A DNA stretch of 64,000 bases. Origin: Comamonadaceae bacterium. GTDB lineage: Bacteria > Pseudomonadota > Gammaproteobacteria > Burkholderiales > Burkholderiaceae_C. Position numbers and translations under genes: made by a program. The stretch lies in NCBI GenBank assembly GCA_947455145.1, contig CANGME010000007.1, positions 1 through 64,000 of the forward strand. The letters run 5' to 3'. Below the pieces are notes generated by a model, which did not search any database, had not been told where the DNA came from, and saw only the letters and a program-made list of their open reading frames with translations. This document shows, one piece after another, positions 39,585 to 48,195 of the stretch. Each line of letters begins with the position of its first letter. Position 1 is the stretch's first letter.

Positions 39585-40400
39585 TCAACGTCGCATCCAG
39601 CCCAAGCCCGCCGATGTGCCCCCAGGTTGCGCACCACGGCTCGGACGGTACTCGCAACCGATCCAGCCGTTCCAGCCGCACTGGGCAGCCACCTCGTCGA
39701 TCACCTCAAACAAATAGGGGTAGTTGACTTCGCCCAGGTCGGGCTCGTGGCGTTGCGGAACACCGGCAATCTGGAAATGGCCGACGCGCCCGGTGGGCAA
39801 GTACTGGCGAATCTTTATGGCCACGTCACCCTCGACGATCTGGCAGTGGTAGAGGTCAAACTGCACCTTGACATTGGGCAGGCCGATTTCGGCGATCAGG
39901 TCATGCGCGTGGTCTTGGCGGTTCAAGAAGAAGCCGGGAATGTCGCGCGTGTTGATGGGCTCCATCAGCACGTCCACGCCCTGCTTGGCGGCTTGCTCGC
40001 CCGCGTAGCGCAGGTTGGCGACATAGGTGGCGCGCAAGGCCTCACGCGTGGCGCCTGCGGGCAGCAGGCCGGCCATGGCGTGGATGCGCGGACAGGCCAG
40101 CGTCTCGGCATAGTCCAGCGCCAGGTGAACGCTGGCGCGAAAGTCGGCCTCGCGCCCGGGTAGGCAGGCCAGGCCGCGTTCGCCCGCTGACCACGCCTCT
40201 CCGGTGGCACCGGGCGGTAAGTTGAACAGCACTTGTTGCAGGCCATTGCCCGTCAAGCGAGCGCGGATTTCTTGCTTGTCGTACTCGTAGGGAAACATGA
40301 ACTCAACCGCTTTGAAACCGTCTTTGGCAGCGGCTTCAAAGCGATCTAAAAAAGCGAGCTCGGGGTAGAGCATGGAGAGGTTGGCGGCGAATTGGGGCAT
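39585..40400 (-). CDS. Hydroxypyruvate isomerase / 2-oxo-tetronate isomerase family
   Basis: TIM-barrel isomerase interconverting hydroxypyruvate and tartronate semialdehyde, or a C4 2-oxo acid in the OtnI subgroup. Conserved parts are [68 protein letters not shown] and the metal-site end [10 protein letters not shown]. Its 271 residues are slightly long because of a short tail. It follows a threonate-type dehydrogenase (gap 57 bases), which makes a C4 sugar-acid role plausible. Kinase and aldolase partners of that pathway are not here. Confidence 0.87.
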   Translation of the reverse strand: MPQFAANLSMLYPELAFLDRFEAAAKDGFKAVEFMFPYEYDKQEIRARLTGNGLQQVLFNLPPGATGEAWSAGERGLACLPGREADFRASVHLALDYAETLACPRIHAMAGLLPAGATREALRATYVANLRYAGEQAAKQGVDVLMEPINTRDIPGFFLNRQDHAHDLIAEIGLPNVKVQFDLYHCQIVEGDVAIKIRQYLPTGRVGHFQIAGVPQRHEPDLGEVNYPYLFEVIDEVAAQCGWNGWIGCEYRPSRGAQPGGTSAGLGWMRR

Positions 40401-40457
40401 GGTTCTGAAGTGGTTTAGCGGGTTAAATAGGGAGGTCCAAGTGTCTGGAAATGACGG

Positions 40458-41360
40458 TTACTTTTTCGCAGGCAATTCAATGCCAGGGAATATCTTGATC
40501 ACCGCACTGTCGTCCTCGCGCGCAAAGCCCGCGCTAGAGGCCTGCATGAACATCTGATGCGCGGTGCTTGATAGCGGCAACGGGAACTTGCTGGCCCGTG
40601 CCATGTCCAGCACAAGGCCCAAGTCCTTCACAAAAATATCCACCGCCGACAAGGGCGTGTAGTCCCCGGCCAGCACGTGTGCCATGCGGTTCTCAAACAT
40701 CCAGCTGTTGCCCGCGCTGTGGGTGATCACCTCATACAGCGCAGCCGGGTCAACCCCCTCGCGCAGGCCCAGAGCCATGGCCTCGGCGGCGGCGGCAATG
40801 TGCACGCCTGCCAGCAACTGGTTGACGATCTTGACCTTGCTGCCCGCCCCGGCGCTGTCACCCAGCTTGTACACCTTGCCCGCCATGGCATTGAGCAAGG
40901 GCTCGCACAGGGCATAGGCCTCGGGCTTGCCTGCGGTCATCATGGTCATCTCGCCGCTGGCCGCTTTGGCCGCACCGCCTGAGATGGGCGCGTCCAGGTA
41001 GAGGATGCCCAACGCGGCCAAGCGCGCCTCCAGCGCCACCGACCAATTGGGGTCCACCGTCGAGCACATCACAAAGACGCTGCCGCGCTTCATCGTCGCT
41101 GCGCAACCTGTGCCATCGTTGTTGGCACCAAACAGCACGCTCTCAGTCTGCGCGGCGTTGACCACCACGGAGACCACCACATCGCAAGCCGCACCCAGCG
41201 CCGCCAGCGACGGGCTGGCCGTACCCCCCTCTGCGGCAAAGGCCTCTGACACTTCACGCCGCAGGTCGAATACATGCGGTGCATGGCCCGCACGCCGCAG
41301 CGATGTCGCCATGCCATTGCCCATGGCTCCGAGGCCGATTAAACCAACAATAGTTTTCAT
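40458..41360 (-). CDS. ltnD: L-threonate/2-hydroxy-3-oxopropionate dehydrogenase-like protein
   Basis: NAD-binding beta-hydroxyacid dehydrogenase. The N-terminal Rossmann motif is VGLIGLGAMGNGMATSLRRA. The substrate-binding DAPISGGAAKAASGEM and catalytic Lys region GSKVKIVNQLLAGVHIAAAA are intact. The late FVKDLGLVLDMARASKFPLP and final GIELPAKK favour the LtnD (L-threonate dehydrogenase) subgroup over GarR/GlxR. It pairs with the isomerase gene downstream. The symbol is an inference from motifs, not a measured activity. Confidence 0.78.
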   Translation of the reverse strand: MKTIVGLIGLGAMGNGMATSLRRAGHAPHVFDLRREVSEAFAAEGGTASPSLAALGAACDVVVSVVVNAAQTESVLFGANNDGTGCAATMKRGSVFVMCSTVDPNWSVALEARLAALGILYLDAPISGGAAKAASGEMTMMTAGKPEAYALCEPLLNAMAGKVYKLGDSAGAGSKVKIVNQLLAGVHIAAAAEAMALGLREGVDPAALYEVITHSAGNSWMFENRMAHVLAGDYTPLSAVDIFVKDLGLVLDMARASKFPLPLSSTAHQMFMQASSAGFAREDDSAVIKIFPGIELPAKK

Positions 41361-41377
41361 TGATTACCTTTCCTATT

Positions 41378-42748
41378 TCAGGCCCACGCGGCCAACTTCA
41401 ACATCAAACCCGCCAGCGCACACACACCAATCACCGGCATCACCCCCACCTTGTAGCGCAGCAAAGCCAGCAGTGCGAGAGCCGCCAGAACCAAGGCTGC
41501 GAAATCAATTAGAGAAAGCAAAGTGCCAGTAGCACCCGGTTTACTAGCGATGTGTACGATGAAAAACAGAGCAAGACTGGCGATGACGCCCACCACCGCC
41601 GCCGTGATGGCGGTCAGCGGTGCGGTGAATCCCAGCTTGCCGTGGGTGCTCTCCACCAACGGCCCGCCGGCCAAAATGAAGATGAAAGACGGCAGGAAGG
41701 TGAACCAGGTCACTACCGTGGCGGCCAGCGCGGCACCCAGAAACAACGCGTCCGACCCCAGCACCTGCTTGGCCCAGCCGCCGAGAAAGCCGACGTAGGT
41801 CACCACCATGATGAGCGGGCCGGGTGTGCTCTCGCCCAGGGCTAGGCCGTCGATCATTTGCGGGCCGCTGAGCCATTGGTAATGCTCGACCGCGCCCTGA
41901 TACACATAGGGCAGCACGGCATACGCGCCGCCGAAGGTGAGCAGCGCCGCCTTGGTGAAGAACCAGCCCATTTGCGTGAGCGTGCCTTGCCAGCCGTAGG
42001 TGGCCAGAAGCCAGCCCATGGGCACGGCCCACAAGACCGAACCGACCAACAGCAGCTTGATGAGGCGTGATTTTTTAAACAGCGCGTGTTCGGGCGTGGG
42101 GGTGTCGTCGTCAATCACGCAGGGCTGATGCGGCGCACCGTCTTTGCCCTTGCCGCCATGCCCACCGCCTGCGGCAAACTGCGCGGGCACAAATTTGGAG
42201 CCTAGCCAGCCGGTGAGCGCCGCCACACCCACCACCCAGGGGAAGGGCACGTCCAACAAGGCCACGGCGATGAAGCTGCTGAGCGCCACCACCCACAGCA
42301 GCGGCACTTGGCGCGGGTGCTTGAGCGTCTTGCTGCCAATGCGGTGTACCGCCTGCAAGACCAGCGCCGCCACAGCGGGCTTGACGCCGTAAAGCAGGCC
42401 CGCCACCCACGGCACGTTGCCAAAGGCCACCACCACCCAGCTCAGGCCAATCAGGATAAACAGCGAGGGCAACACAAACAGCGTGCCCGCCACCACGCCA
42501 CCCCAGGTGCGGTGCAGCAGCCAGCCAATGTAGATGGCGAGCTGCTGCGCCTCTGGCCCGGGCAAGACCATGCAGTAGTTGAGCGCGTGCAAAAAGCGGT
42601 TGTCCGATATCCAACGCTTTTGCTCCACCAGCTCGCGGTGCATGATGGCAATCTGCCCGGCCGGGCCACCAAAGCTGATGAAGCCGAGCTTGAGCCAGAA
42701 CTTGAAGGCCTCTAAAAAGGAAACCGTTGGAGCTGGAGCCGTACTCAT
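41378..42748 (-). CDS. chrA: Chromate transporter, ChrA family (two-domain)
   Basis: Long-chain CHR protein exporting chromate (or taking up an oxyanion) across the inner membrane. The start is ATG 42748 (MSTAPAPTVSFLEAFKFWLK). The N-terminal domain has LGFISFGGPAGQIAIMHREL and NYCMVLPGPEAQQLAIYIGW. The C-terminal domain repeats the pattern as AALLTFGGAYAVLPYVYQGA and GLALGESTPGPLIMVVTYVG. A His/Gly-rich cytoplasmic linker (GGGHGGKGKDGAPHQ) joins the halves. It overlaps the VOC gene upstream by four bases (ATGA), an unusual coupling with a small metalloenzyme-fold protein. Confidence 0.92.
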   Translation of the reverse strand: MSTAPAPTVSFLEAFKFWLKLGFISFGGPAGQIAIMHRELVEQKRWISDNRFLHALNYCMVLPGPEAQQLAIYIGWLLHRTWGGVVAGTLFVLPSLFILIGLSWVVVAFGNVPWVAGLLYGVKPAVAALVLQAVHRIGSKTLKHPRQVPLLWVVALSSFIAVALLDVPFPWVVGVAALTGWLGSKFVPAQFAAGGGHGGKGKDGAPHQPCVIDDDTPTPEHALFKKSRLIKLLLVGSVLWAVPMGWLLATYGWQGTLTQMGWFFTKAALLTFGGAYAVLPYVYQGAVEHYQWLSGPQMIDGLALGESTPGPLIMVVTYVGFLGGWAKQVLGSDALFLGAALAATVVTWFTFLPSFIFILAGGPLVESTHGKLGFTAPLTAITAAVVGVIASLALFFIVHIASKPGATGTLLSLIDFAALVLAALALLALLRYKVGVMPVIGVCALAGLMLKLAAWA

Positions 42749-43239
42749 GCGGGCGCTGCCGCAGCTTTGCTGGTCGTCCACTTGTTCAACTTGTCGCGTG
42801 CGCCGTTGTGGTCGGGGTCCATCTCAGCATCATGATTGGCGCGCTTGGCGCACAGCTCGATCACGTAACCGTTGGGGTCGCGGAAATAGATGGAATCAAT
42901 GAAGCCATGGTCAGACGGGCCGCGCGTTTCTATGCCTGCGGCTTTGCCTTTAGCCAGCATCACGGGCAGCACGGGCGAAGCCACTTCCAAGGCGATGTGC
43001 AGGTCAAAGTCATGCTGGGGCTTGAAGTCGAAGGACATGTCGGGGGCTTCGAAGAAAGCCAGATGCGAACCGTCGTCCATTTGGTAGAAGGTGTGCAAGG
43101 TTTGCGTGGCGCGGCCACTTTTGGTCTGCCCAATCTCCAGCGTGCCGACCAAGGGCAGGCCGAGGAAGTCTTCGTAAAAGCGCCGCGTTTCTTCTGAGTC
43201 ACGGCAGCGGTAGGCGTTGTGGTGGAGCTTCTCGATCAT
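42745..43239 (-). CDS. VOC-family protein (glyoxalase/bleomycin-resistance fold)
   Basis: Single protein of two VOC half-modules, 164 residues. The N terminus IEKLHHNAYRCRDSEETRRF and the later YFRDPNGYVIELCAKR place His and Glu at the usual metal positions. It contains LHIALEVASPVLPVMLAKGK in the middle. Function could be a lyase, dioxygenase or binding protein. Its stop codon overlaps the chrA start, and the GST gene ends ten bases upstream of it, so GST-VOC-chrA form one transcription unit, perhaps for an electrophile or metal stress response. Confidence 0.85.
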   Translation of the reverse strand: MIEKLHHNAYRCRDSEETRRFYEDFLGLPLVGTLEIGQTKSGRATQTLHTFYQMDDGSHLAFFEAPDMSFDFKPQHDFDLHIALEVASPVLPVMLAKGKAAGIETRGPSDHGFIDSIYFRDPNGYVIELCAKRANHDAEMDPDHNGARDKLNKWTTSKAAAAPA

Positions 43240-43249
43240 CTTTGGTCCC

Positions 43250-43924
43250 TCACAGTCCTTCGAAAGCAGCGTCTTTGTAAGGCGCTACGAAATAGGTATA
43301 AAAGCCTTCATTAACTTGGCCCCAGGTTGGCCGAGCCTTCATGGTGGCAATCCAGCGCGACAGGTTAGGCCACTGGGCGTAATCCAGATGAGCGACTTCA
43401 CCCGCCGACAACATGCCGATACCGAAGTAGTCGGCGATGCTGAGGTCATTGCCACAAAGGTAAGCGTTGTCGCCGATGATGTCCTTGTCCAGAATACCCA
43501 GCCAACGGCGAGCCTTCTCGCGTGACCAGGCCAGATTGGCTTGTTGCACGGCTGCATCTTCACGTTTGAAATTTGGCAAGACCTGCGGATAGACCAAGCC
43601 GTAGCCCAAATCACGGTACAGACCAGTGTTGAACCAGTCCATCGTTTCATTGATGCGTGCTCGCTTTTGAAGGTCGGCGGGATAGGCCGACGAGCCGGTC
43701 TTCTCAGCCAGGTACTTGAGGATGGCCGAACTCTCCGTCAACCGGAAGTCACCGTCTTCCAGCACCGGCACCTGCTGGCTGACGTTAACGCGAGTGAAGG
43801 CGGGTTGCAGGTGGGCACCGGTGAATAGATCGACAACCTCGTGCTCGAGCGCGATGCCATCGTCAGCTGCCAACAGCAAGATGGGGCGACTGGTGGTGGA
43901 TACGGGGTGGTAGTAGAGCTTCAT
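43250..43924 (-). CDS. Glutathione S-transferase
   Basis: Two-domain GST of 224 residues. The thioredoxin fold begins MKLYYHPVSTTSRPILLLAA with the catalytic Ser/Tyr region STTSRP. The cis-Pro and glutathione contacts are NVSQQVPVLEDGDFRLTESS. The helical domain holds NDLSIADYFGIGMLSAGEV. It is the first gene of the GST-VOC-chrA unit. It is distinct from the GST at 9868. Confidence 0.92.
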   Translation of the reverse strand: MKLYYHPVSTTSRPILLLAADDGIALEHEVVDLFTGAHLQPAFTRVNVSQQVPVLEDGDFRLTESSAILKYLAEKTGSSAYPADLQKRARINETMDWFNTGLYRDLGYGLVYPQVLPNFKREDAAVQQANLAWSREKARRWLGILDKDIIGDNAYLCGNDLSIADYFGIGMLSAGEVAHLDYAQWPNLSRWIATMKARPTWGQVNEGFYTYFVAPYKDAAFEGL

Positions 43925-44009
43925 GAGGGATGTCTCCTTGGGCTAAATGAGCTAAGACGTGAAGCATACGCCGCTTGGTGGCGTTTTCAAGGCCCTCCGT
44001 GAGCGTCGT

Positions 44010-45803
44010 CTATCCGTGTTGCGTGCCGCTGTCGCGCTGCAACTTGAACACCGCTGTGCTGGCCAGCGCGTTGGGTAGCCATCGCACTTCACGCCCGTCT
44101 TGCAGGCCAAAGGCGTCGAGCATTCGCAGCTGGTTTTTAAGGGCCAAGGCCTCGAAGTCTTTGAAGGTGGCTACGCGGATATTGGGCGTGTCGTACCACT
44201 GATAGGGCAGGCGCTTGGTGACCGGCATACGCCCGAGCAACACGGCGATGCGATTGGGCCAGTGGCCGAAGTTGGGGAAGGCGACGATACCCAAACGGCC
44301 CACGCGCGCCGTCTCGCGCAGCATGGTTTCGGTGTTGCGCAGGTGTTGGAGTGTGTCGATTTGCAGCACCACGTCAAAGGACGCATCGCCGAACAGGGCC
44401 AGACCATCGTCCAAGTTGAACTGGATGACGTTGACACCACGTTGCACGCAGGCCAGTACGTGAGCGTCGTTGATTTCGATGCCGTAGCCAGTGCAGGCGC
44501 GCTGGGTCTGGAGTTGGGCGAGCAAGTCACCGTCGCCACAACCGAGATCGAGCACGCGGGATTTGGCCGGCACTAACAAGGCCAATGAATTCAACGCGTG
44601 CGACCCTGCGCGAACCGCTTGAACTTGCGCCGGTGCCTGCGCTTGCCCTGAGATGCCCGCCTCGGCTTTCAATTCTTTATCGATGCGCTCAAAGTAGGCG
44701 CGCACCAGATTCAGGTACCGCTCGTCGTCTAGTAAAAATGCGTCATGCCCATGCGGTGCGTCAATTTCGGCGTAGCTCACATCCCGGCCATTGGCCACCA
44801 GGGCTTTGACCATTTCGCGGCTGCGTCCGGGGGAGAAGCGCCAGTCGGTGCTGAAGCTGACCATCAAAAACTTGCACGCTGCTTGGGCCAGGGCACTCGT
44901 CAAGTTGCCGCCGTGGGCACGGGCCGGGTCAAAGTAGTCCAGCGCACGGGTGATCAGGAGGTAGGTGTTAGCGTCAAAGTACTCGCTGAACTTGTCGCCC
45001 TGGTAGCGCAGGTAGCTCTCGATCTGGAACTCTACGTCTTGCGTCGAGTATTTGTAGCCCGTTGCGCTGCCCACCACCGCTTCACGCAACTGACGGCCGA
45101 ACTTCTCGTTCATCACGTCGTCGCTCAGGTAGGTGATGTGACCAATCATGCGGGCGATGCGCAGACCGCGCTTTGGCACGACGCCGTGCTCGTAAAAATG
45201 GCCGCCGTGAAACTCCGGGTCGGTCACGATGGCGCGGCGCGCGACTTCATTGAACGCAATATTCTCGGCGTTGAGGTTGGGCGCGCTGGCCACCACCACG
45301 GCGTGGCGCACGCGGCTTGCGTATTGCAGCGTCCACGACAGGGCTTGCATACCGCCAAGGCTGCCGCCCATGACGGCGGCCAGGGTCTGAATGCCTAAAG
45401 CATCGAGCAGCCGCGCCTGGGCGTTGACCCAGTCTTCGACCGTGACCACGGGGAAGTCGGCGCCATACACCTTGCCGGTGTCGGGGTTCACATCCATGGG
45501 GCCGGTGGAGCCAAAGCACGAGCCCAGGTTGTTCACACCGATGACGAAGAAATGATTGGTGTCCACCGGCTTGCCTGGGCCAATCATGTTGTCCCACCAG
45601 CCTTCGGATTTGTCTTGTCCTTCATACACCCCGGCCACATGGTGCGAAGCGTTGAGCGCGTGGCAAATCAGCACCGCGTTGCTTTTGTCGGCATTGAGCG
45701 TGCCGTAGGTTTCATAGCTCAGGGCGTAGTCGCGGATGGCCGCGCCGCTCTGCAAGGGCAGGGCGGCGGCAAATGACATGGACTGGGGCGTGGCGATCAA
45801 CAT
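44010..45803 (-). CDS. metX: MetX-MetW fusion: homoserine O-acyltransferase plus MetW
   Basis: One 597-residue frame carries two methionine-pathway proteins usually made by separate overlapping genes. Residues 1-378 are MetX, which acylates homoserine (acetyl or succinyl; I cannot tell which): nucleophile Ser148 in [10 protein letters not shown], Asp320 in [10 protein letters not shown], His353 in [11 protein letters not shown] Gln/Ala linker ([18 protein letters not shown]) follows. Residues 400-597 are MetW, a SAM-dependent methyltransferase fold ([12 protein letters not shown], 418-429) needed for MetX activity in related bacteria. The MetW part lacks its own clear start. Upstream lie a SAM-II-like riboswitch and terminator. 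Confidence 0.93.
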   Translation of the reverse strand: MLIATPQSMSFAAALPLQSGAAIRDYALSYETYGTLNADKSNAVLICHALNASHHVAGVYEGQDKSEGWWDNMIGPGKPVDTNHFFVIGVNNLGSCFGSTGPMDVNPDTGKVYGADFPVVTVEDWVNAQARLLDALGIQTLAAVMGGSLGGMQALSWTLQYASRVRHAVVVASAPNLNAENIAFNEVARRAIVTDPEFHGGHFYEHGVVPKRGLRIARMIGHITYLSDDVMNEKFGRQLREAVVGSATGYKYSTQDVEFQIESYLRYQGDKFSEYFDANTYLLITRALDYFDPARAHGGNLTSALAQAACKFLMVSFSTDWRFSPGRSREMVKALVANGRDVSYAEIDAPHGHDAFLLDDERYLNLVRAYFERIDKELKAEAGISGQAQAPAQVQAVRAGSHALNSLALLVPAKSRVLDLGCGDGDLLAQLQTQRACTGYGIEINDAHVLACVQRGVNVIQFNLDDGLALFGDASFDVVLQIDTLQHLRNTETMLRETARVGRLGIVAFPNFGHWPNRIAVLLGRMPVTKRLPYQWYDTPNIRVATFKDFEALALKNQLRMLDAFGLQDGREVRWLPNALASTAVFKLQRDSGTQHG

Positions 45804-45825
45804 GGCTTGAAAAAAGAGACCTCAG

Positions 45826-45863
45826 TAAAACAAAACCCGGCTCAGCGCTTGGCGGGGCCGGGT
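45826..45863 (-). terminator. Intrinsic terminator in the metX leader
   Basis: On the minus strand acccggc (45863-45857) and gccgggt (45841-45835) form a 7-bp stem followed by TTTGTTTTAC. An outer helix, gacctca (45876-45870) with tgaggtc (45824-45818), could enclose it and also hide the only Shine-Dalgarno-like GAGG before metX. Position between the aptamer and the gene makes it the probable expression platform. Confidence 0.7.
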
Positions 45864-45883
45864 ACCGGGTGAGGTCACTCTTG

Positions 45884-45952
45884 CCGTCTTTAGCTGAACT
45901 TCGGAACTCAAAGGTTCCGGCGCCCGCAATCTGGATCAAATCGGCGCTGACG
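45884..45952 (-). ncRNA. SAM-II-like riboswitch aptamer
   Basis: Minus-strand RNA shows the SAM-II order of elements. The P1 5' strand GCGCC is followed by the conserved U-rich loop as GATTTGATCC. ATTGCGGGCGCC then contains the P1 3' strand, and GCTAAAGACGG forms the pseudoknot partner. Between P1 and GCTAAA lies an extra hairpin (cggaac/gttccg, 45902-45919) where known examples have a short loop. It lies 80 bases before the metX start with an intrinsic terminator in between, fitting repression by SAM. SAM-II is mostly reported from alphaproteobacteria, often ahead of metA/metX. Confidence 0.75.
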
Positions 45953-45955
45953 TTT

Positions 45956-45961
45956 AGTATA
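45956..45961 (-). promoter_or_regulatory. Probable -10 box of the metX transcript
   Basis: TATACT on the minus strand, four bases before the riboswitch region, so transcription would begin at or just before the aptamer. I see no good -35 at the right distance (only TTGGTG at 20 bases), so the promoter may need an activator. Confidence 0.45.
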
Positions 45962-46000
45962 TGTCCAAGTCCCCCCTCACGCACCAAGAAGGAGTCGCCC

Positions 46001-46825
46001 ATGTCTGAGTTGTTCGGATCTGATGCCTATGCCCCCACCGAAATCGCACGACGGGTTGAAACCGTGGGTGTTGCCAAAGCACGACTGGCGACTTTGCCTT
46101 TGCTGCTGCTAGGCGTTCTTGCCGGGGCCTTTATTGGGTTGGGGGCGATGCTGTTTGTGTTGGTCAAGTCCGATGCTTCTTTGAGTTTTGCCAGCGCTTC
46201 TATTACGGGGGGACTGGTTTTTTCGCTGGGGCTTTTGTTGGTGGTGGTGGCGGGGGCGGAACTCTTCACCGGCAACAACCTGTTGGCCATGGCCTGGGCC
46301 GATGGCCGCATCAGCAGTGTGGAAGTGCTGCGCAACTGGGTGCTGGTTTGCCTGGCCAACTTCGTCGGCGCAGCCGGGCTGGCCCTGATGGTGTTTGCCA
46401 GCGGGCATACCAGCCTGAACGGGGGCGCCATTGGCCAGCAGGTGGTCAAAATTGCCCTGGCTAAACAAGCCCTCCCTTTTTGGAACGCGTTTTTACTTGG
46501 CGTGCTGTGCAATGTGCTGGTGTGCCTAGCCGTGTGGATGGCCATGGCGGGTCGCAGCGTCGTGGACAAGGCCGTGGCCGTCATTCCGCCGGTGATGGCT
46601 TTTGTGGCGGCTGGCTTTGAGCACAGTATTGCCAATATGTACCTGATGCCACTGGCCATGCTGGTTCAAACCTTCGGCCCCACCGCTGCTGCAGGCACAC
46701 CGCTGATCACGTGGTCGGGTATGGCGGGCAATTTGCTCCCTGTGATTGCCGGCAACCTGTTGGGCGGCAGCGTCTTGGTCGGGCTGACCTACCACCTGAT
46801 TTATCGACCACGACCCAAGCCTTGA
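46001..46825 (+). CDS. focA: Formate/nitrite transporter family protein
   Basis: Pentameric inner-membrane channel for formate, nitrite or a related small anion. The start is ATG 46001 (MSELFGSDAYAPTEIARRVE), supported by AAGGAG nine bases upstream. The longer open frame runs through the metX leader and is not coding. Six hydrophobic segments are evident, with the family signatures GAELFTGNNLLAMAWADGR and NVLVCLAVWMAMAGRSVVDK. At 274 residues it is typical of FocA/NirC. It precedes the ammonium transporter, so this locus handles inorganic nitrogen. The symbol is family-level only. Confidence 0.88.
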   Translation: MSELFGSDAYAPTEIARRVETVGVAKARLATLPLLLLGVLAGAFIGLGAMLFVLVKSDASLSFASASITGGLVFSLGLLLVVVAGAELFTGNNLLAMAWADGRISSVEVLRNWVLVCLANFVGAAGLALMVFASGHTSLNGGAIGQQVVKIALAKQALPFWNAFLLGVLCNVLVCLAVWMAMAGRSVVDKAVAVIPPVMAFVAAGFEHSIANMYLMPLAMLVQTFGPTAAAGTPLITWSGMAGNLLPVIAGNLLGGSVLVGLTYHLIYRPRPKP

Positions 46826-46852
46826 GGACATAAGCACTCTTTTGTTGCATCT

Positions 46853-46881
46853 TGGCCCGATTTTTGCTTCATTTTGGTGCA
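46853..46881 (+). promoter_or_regulatory. Sigma-54 promoter and NtrC-like site of amt
   Basis: TGGCCC-GATTT-TTGC (46853-46867) has GG and GC at the required -24/-12 spacing and matches the TGGCAC-N5-TTGC consensus at all but one position. GCTTCATTTTGGTGCA (46866-46881) resembles the NtrC site TGCACCATWWTGGTGCA. A further half-site-like GCAC...TTGCA lies just upstream at 46834-46849. Together they predict nitrogen-limited expression of the transporter. Confidence 0.8.
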
Positions 46882-46939
46882 GAAGTGTTTTCTCACTTTT
46901 TACGCACCAACTTAACGCATTTAACTCAAAGAGGTCCTC

Positions 46940-48142
46940 ATGGAAGCACTAAAACAGGGCGCTGACACCTTGTTCATTCTCCTCGGCGCCATCATGGTTC
47001 TTGCCATGCACGCCGGTTTCGCATTTTTGGAGCTGGGAACGGTTCGTCGCAAAAATCAGGTCAACGCGCTGGTCAAGATCTTGGTGGATTTTTCGATGTC
47101 CACCGTGGTCTATTTTTTGGTCGGCTACGGCGTCGCCTACGGCACCAGTTTCCTGGTGGGGGCCGAGCAACTGGCAGCCAAGAATGGCTACGAGTTGGTG
47201 AAGTTTTTCTTCCTGCTGACCTTTGCCGCCGCCATCCCCGCCATCATCTCGGGCGGCATTGCGGAGCGCGCCAAGTTCTGGCCGCAGTTGATTGCCACAG
47301 CTGTGATCGTCGGCGTGATTTACCCTTTCTTTGAGGGCATCGCCTGGAACCAGCATTTCGGCATTCAGGCCTGGATCAAAGCCCTGACGGGCGAAGAGTT
47401 TCATGATTTCGCTGGCAGTGTGGTGGTTCACGCCGTGGGCGGCTGGATTGCGTTGCCCGCCGTGCTTTTGCTGGGTGCGCGCAGCAACCGCTACCGCAAA
47501 GACGGTGCTATTTCGGCCCACCCGCCGTCCAGCATCCCCTTCCTGGCCCTGGGTGCATGGATTTTGATCGTGGGCTGGTTTGGCTTTAACGTGATGAGCG
47601 CGCAAACGCAGGACAAAATCTCTGGCCTGGTGGCCTTGAACTCACTCATGGCCATGGTGGGCGGCACGCTGGTGGCACTGCTGGCGGGCAAAAACGACCC
47701 GGGCTTTGTGCACAACGGCCCCTTGGCTGGGCTGGTGGCCGTGTGCGCAGGCTCTGACCTGATGCACCCGCTGGGTGCTTTGGTGGTGGGCGGCATAGCG
47801 GGCGGCATTTTTGTCTTTATGTTCACGCTGACGCAAAATAAATGGAAGATTGACGATGTGCTGGGCGTTTGGCCACTGCACGGCCTGTGCGGCACCTGGG
47901 GTGGCATTGCAGCCGGTATTTTTGGCAGCAAAGCACTCGGCGGGCTGGGCGGCATTACCTTGAGCGGCCAATTGATTGGCACCGCCATGGGTGTGACTTG
48001 GGCGCTGCTGGGCGGCTTCATCGTCTATGGTGCGCTCAAGTTCACCATGGGCCTGCGCATGAGCCAGGAAGAAGAGTTTGAAGGTGCCGATCTGTCGATC
48101 CACAAAATCAGCGCCACGCCTGAGCGGGAAGCCAACTGGTAA
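46940..48142 (+). CDS. amtB: Ammonium transporter
   Basis: Trimeric inner-membrane ammonium channel. The 400-residue protein starts MEALKQGADTLFILLGAIMV and has eleven hydrophobic segments. Substrate-path residues are in FAFLELGTVRRKNQVN, FEGIAWNQHFG and the twin-histidine regions DFAGSVVVHAVGGWIALPAV and LGVWPLHGLCGTWGGIAAGI. There is no separate signal peptide, as in several Amt proteins. No glnK is beside it, which is unusual because PII control genes often accompany amtB. It is preceded by a sigma-54 promoter. Confidence 0.95.
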   Translation: MEALKQGADTLFILLGAIMVLAMHAGFAFLELGTVRRKNQVNALVKILVDFSMSTVVYFLVGYGVAYGTSFLVGAEQLAAKNGYELVKFFFLLTFAAAIPAIISGGIAERAKFWPQLIATAVIVGVIYPFFEGIAWNQHFGIQAWIKALTGEEFHDFAGSVVVHAVGGWIALPAVLLLGARSNRYRKDGAISAHPPSSIPFLALGAWILIVGWFGFNVMSAQTQDKISGLVALNSLMAMVGGTLVALLAGKNDPGFVHNGPLAGLVAVCAGSDLMHPLGALVVGGIAGGIFVFMFTLTQNKWKIDDVLGVWPLHGLCGTWGGIAAGIFGSKALGGLGGITLSGQLIGTAMGVTWALLGGFIVYGALKFTMGLRMSQEEEFEGADLSIHKISATPEREANW

Positions 48143-48169
48143 ACCCCGCGGGGCCACCCCCCTCGATGA

Positions 48170-48195
48170 GGCCCTGCTCGAGCAGGGCCTTTTTT
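48170..48195 (+). terminator. Intrinsic terminator after amtB
   Basis: A perfect 10-bp palindromic stem (ggccctgctc / gagcagggcc) with no loop bases as written, so the loop opens a few pairs, followed by TTTTTT. It overlaps the stop codon of the convergent EAL gene. Confidence 0.9.

Noticed and set aside
45773-46000. N-terminal extension of the formate/nitrite transporter
   Set aside because: It runs through the metX start and riboswitch; AAGGAG and family alignment support the ATG at 46001.
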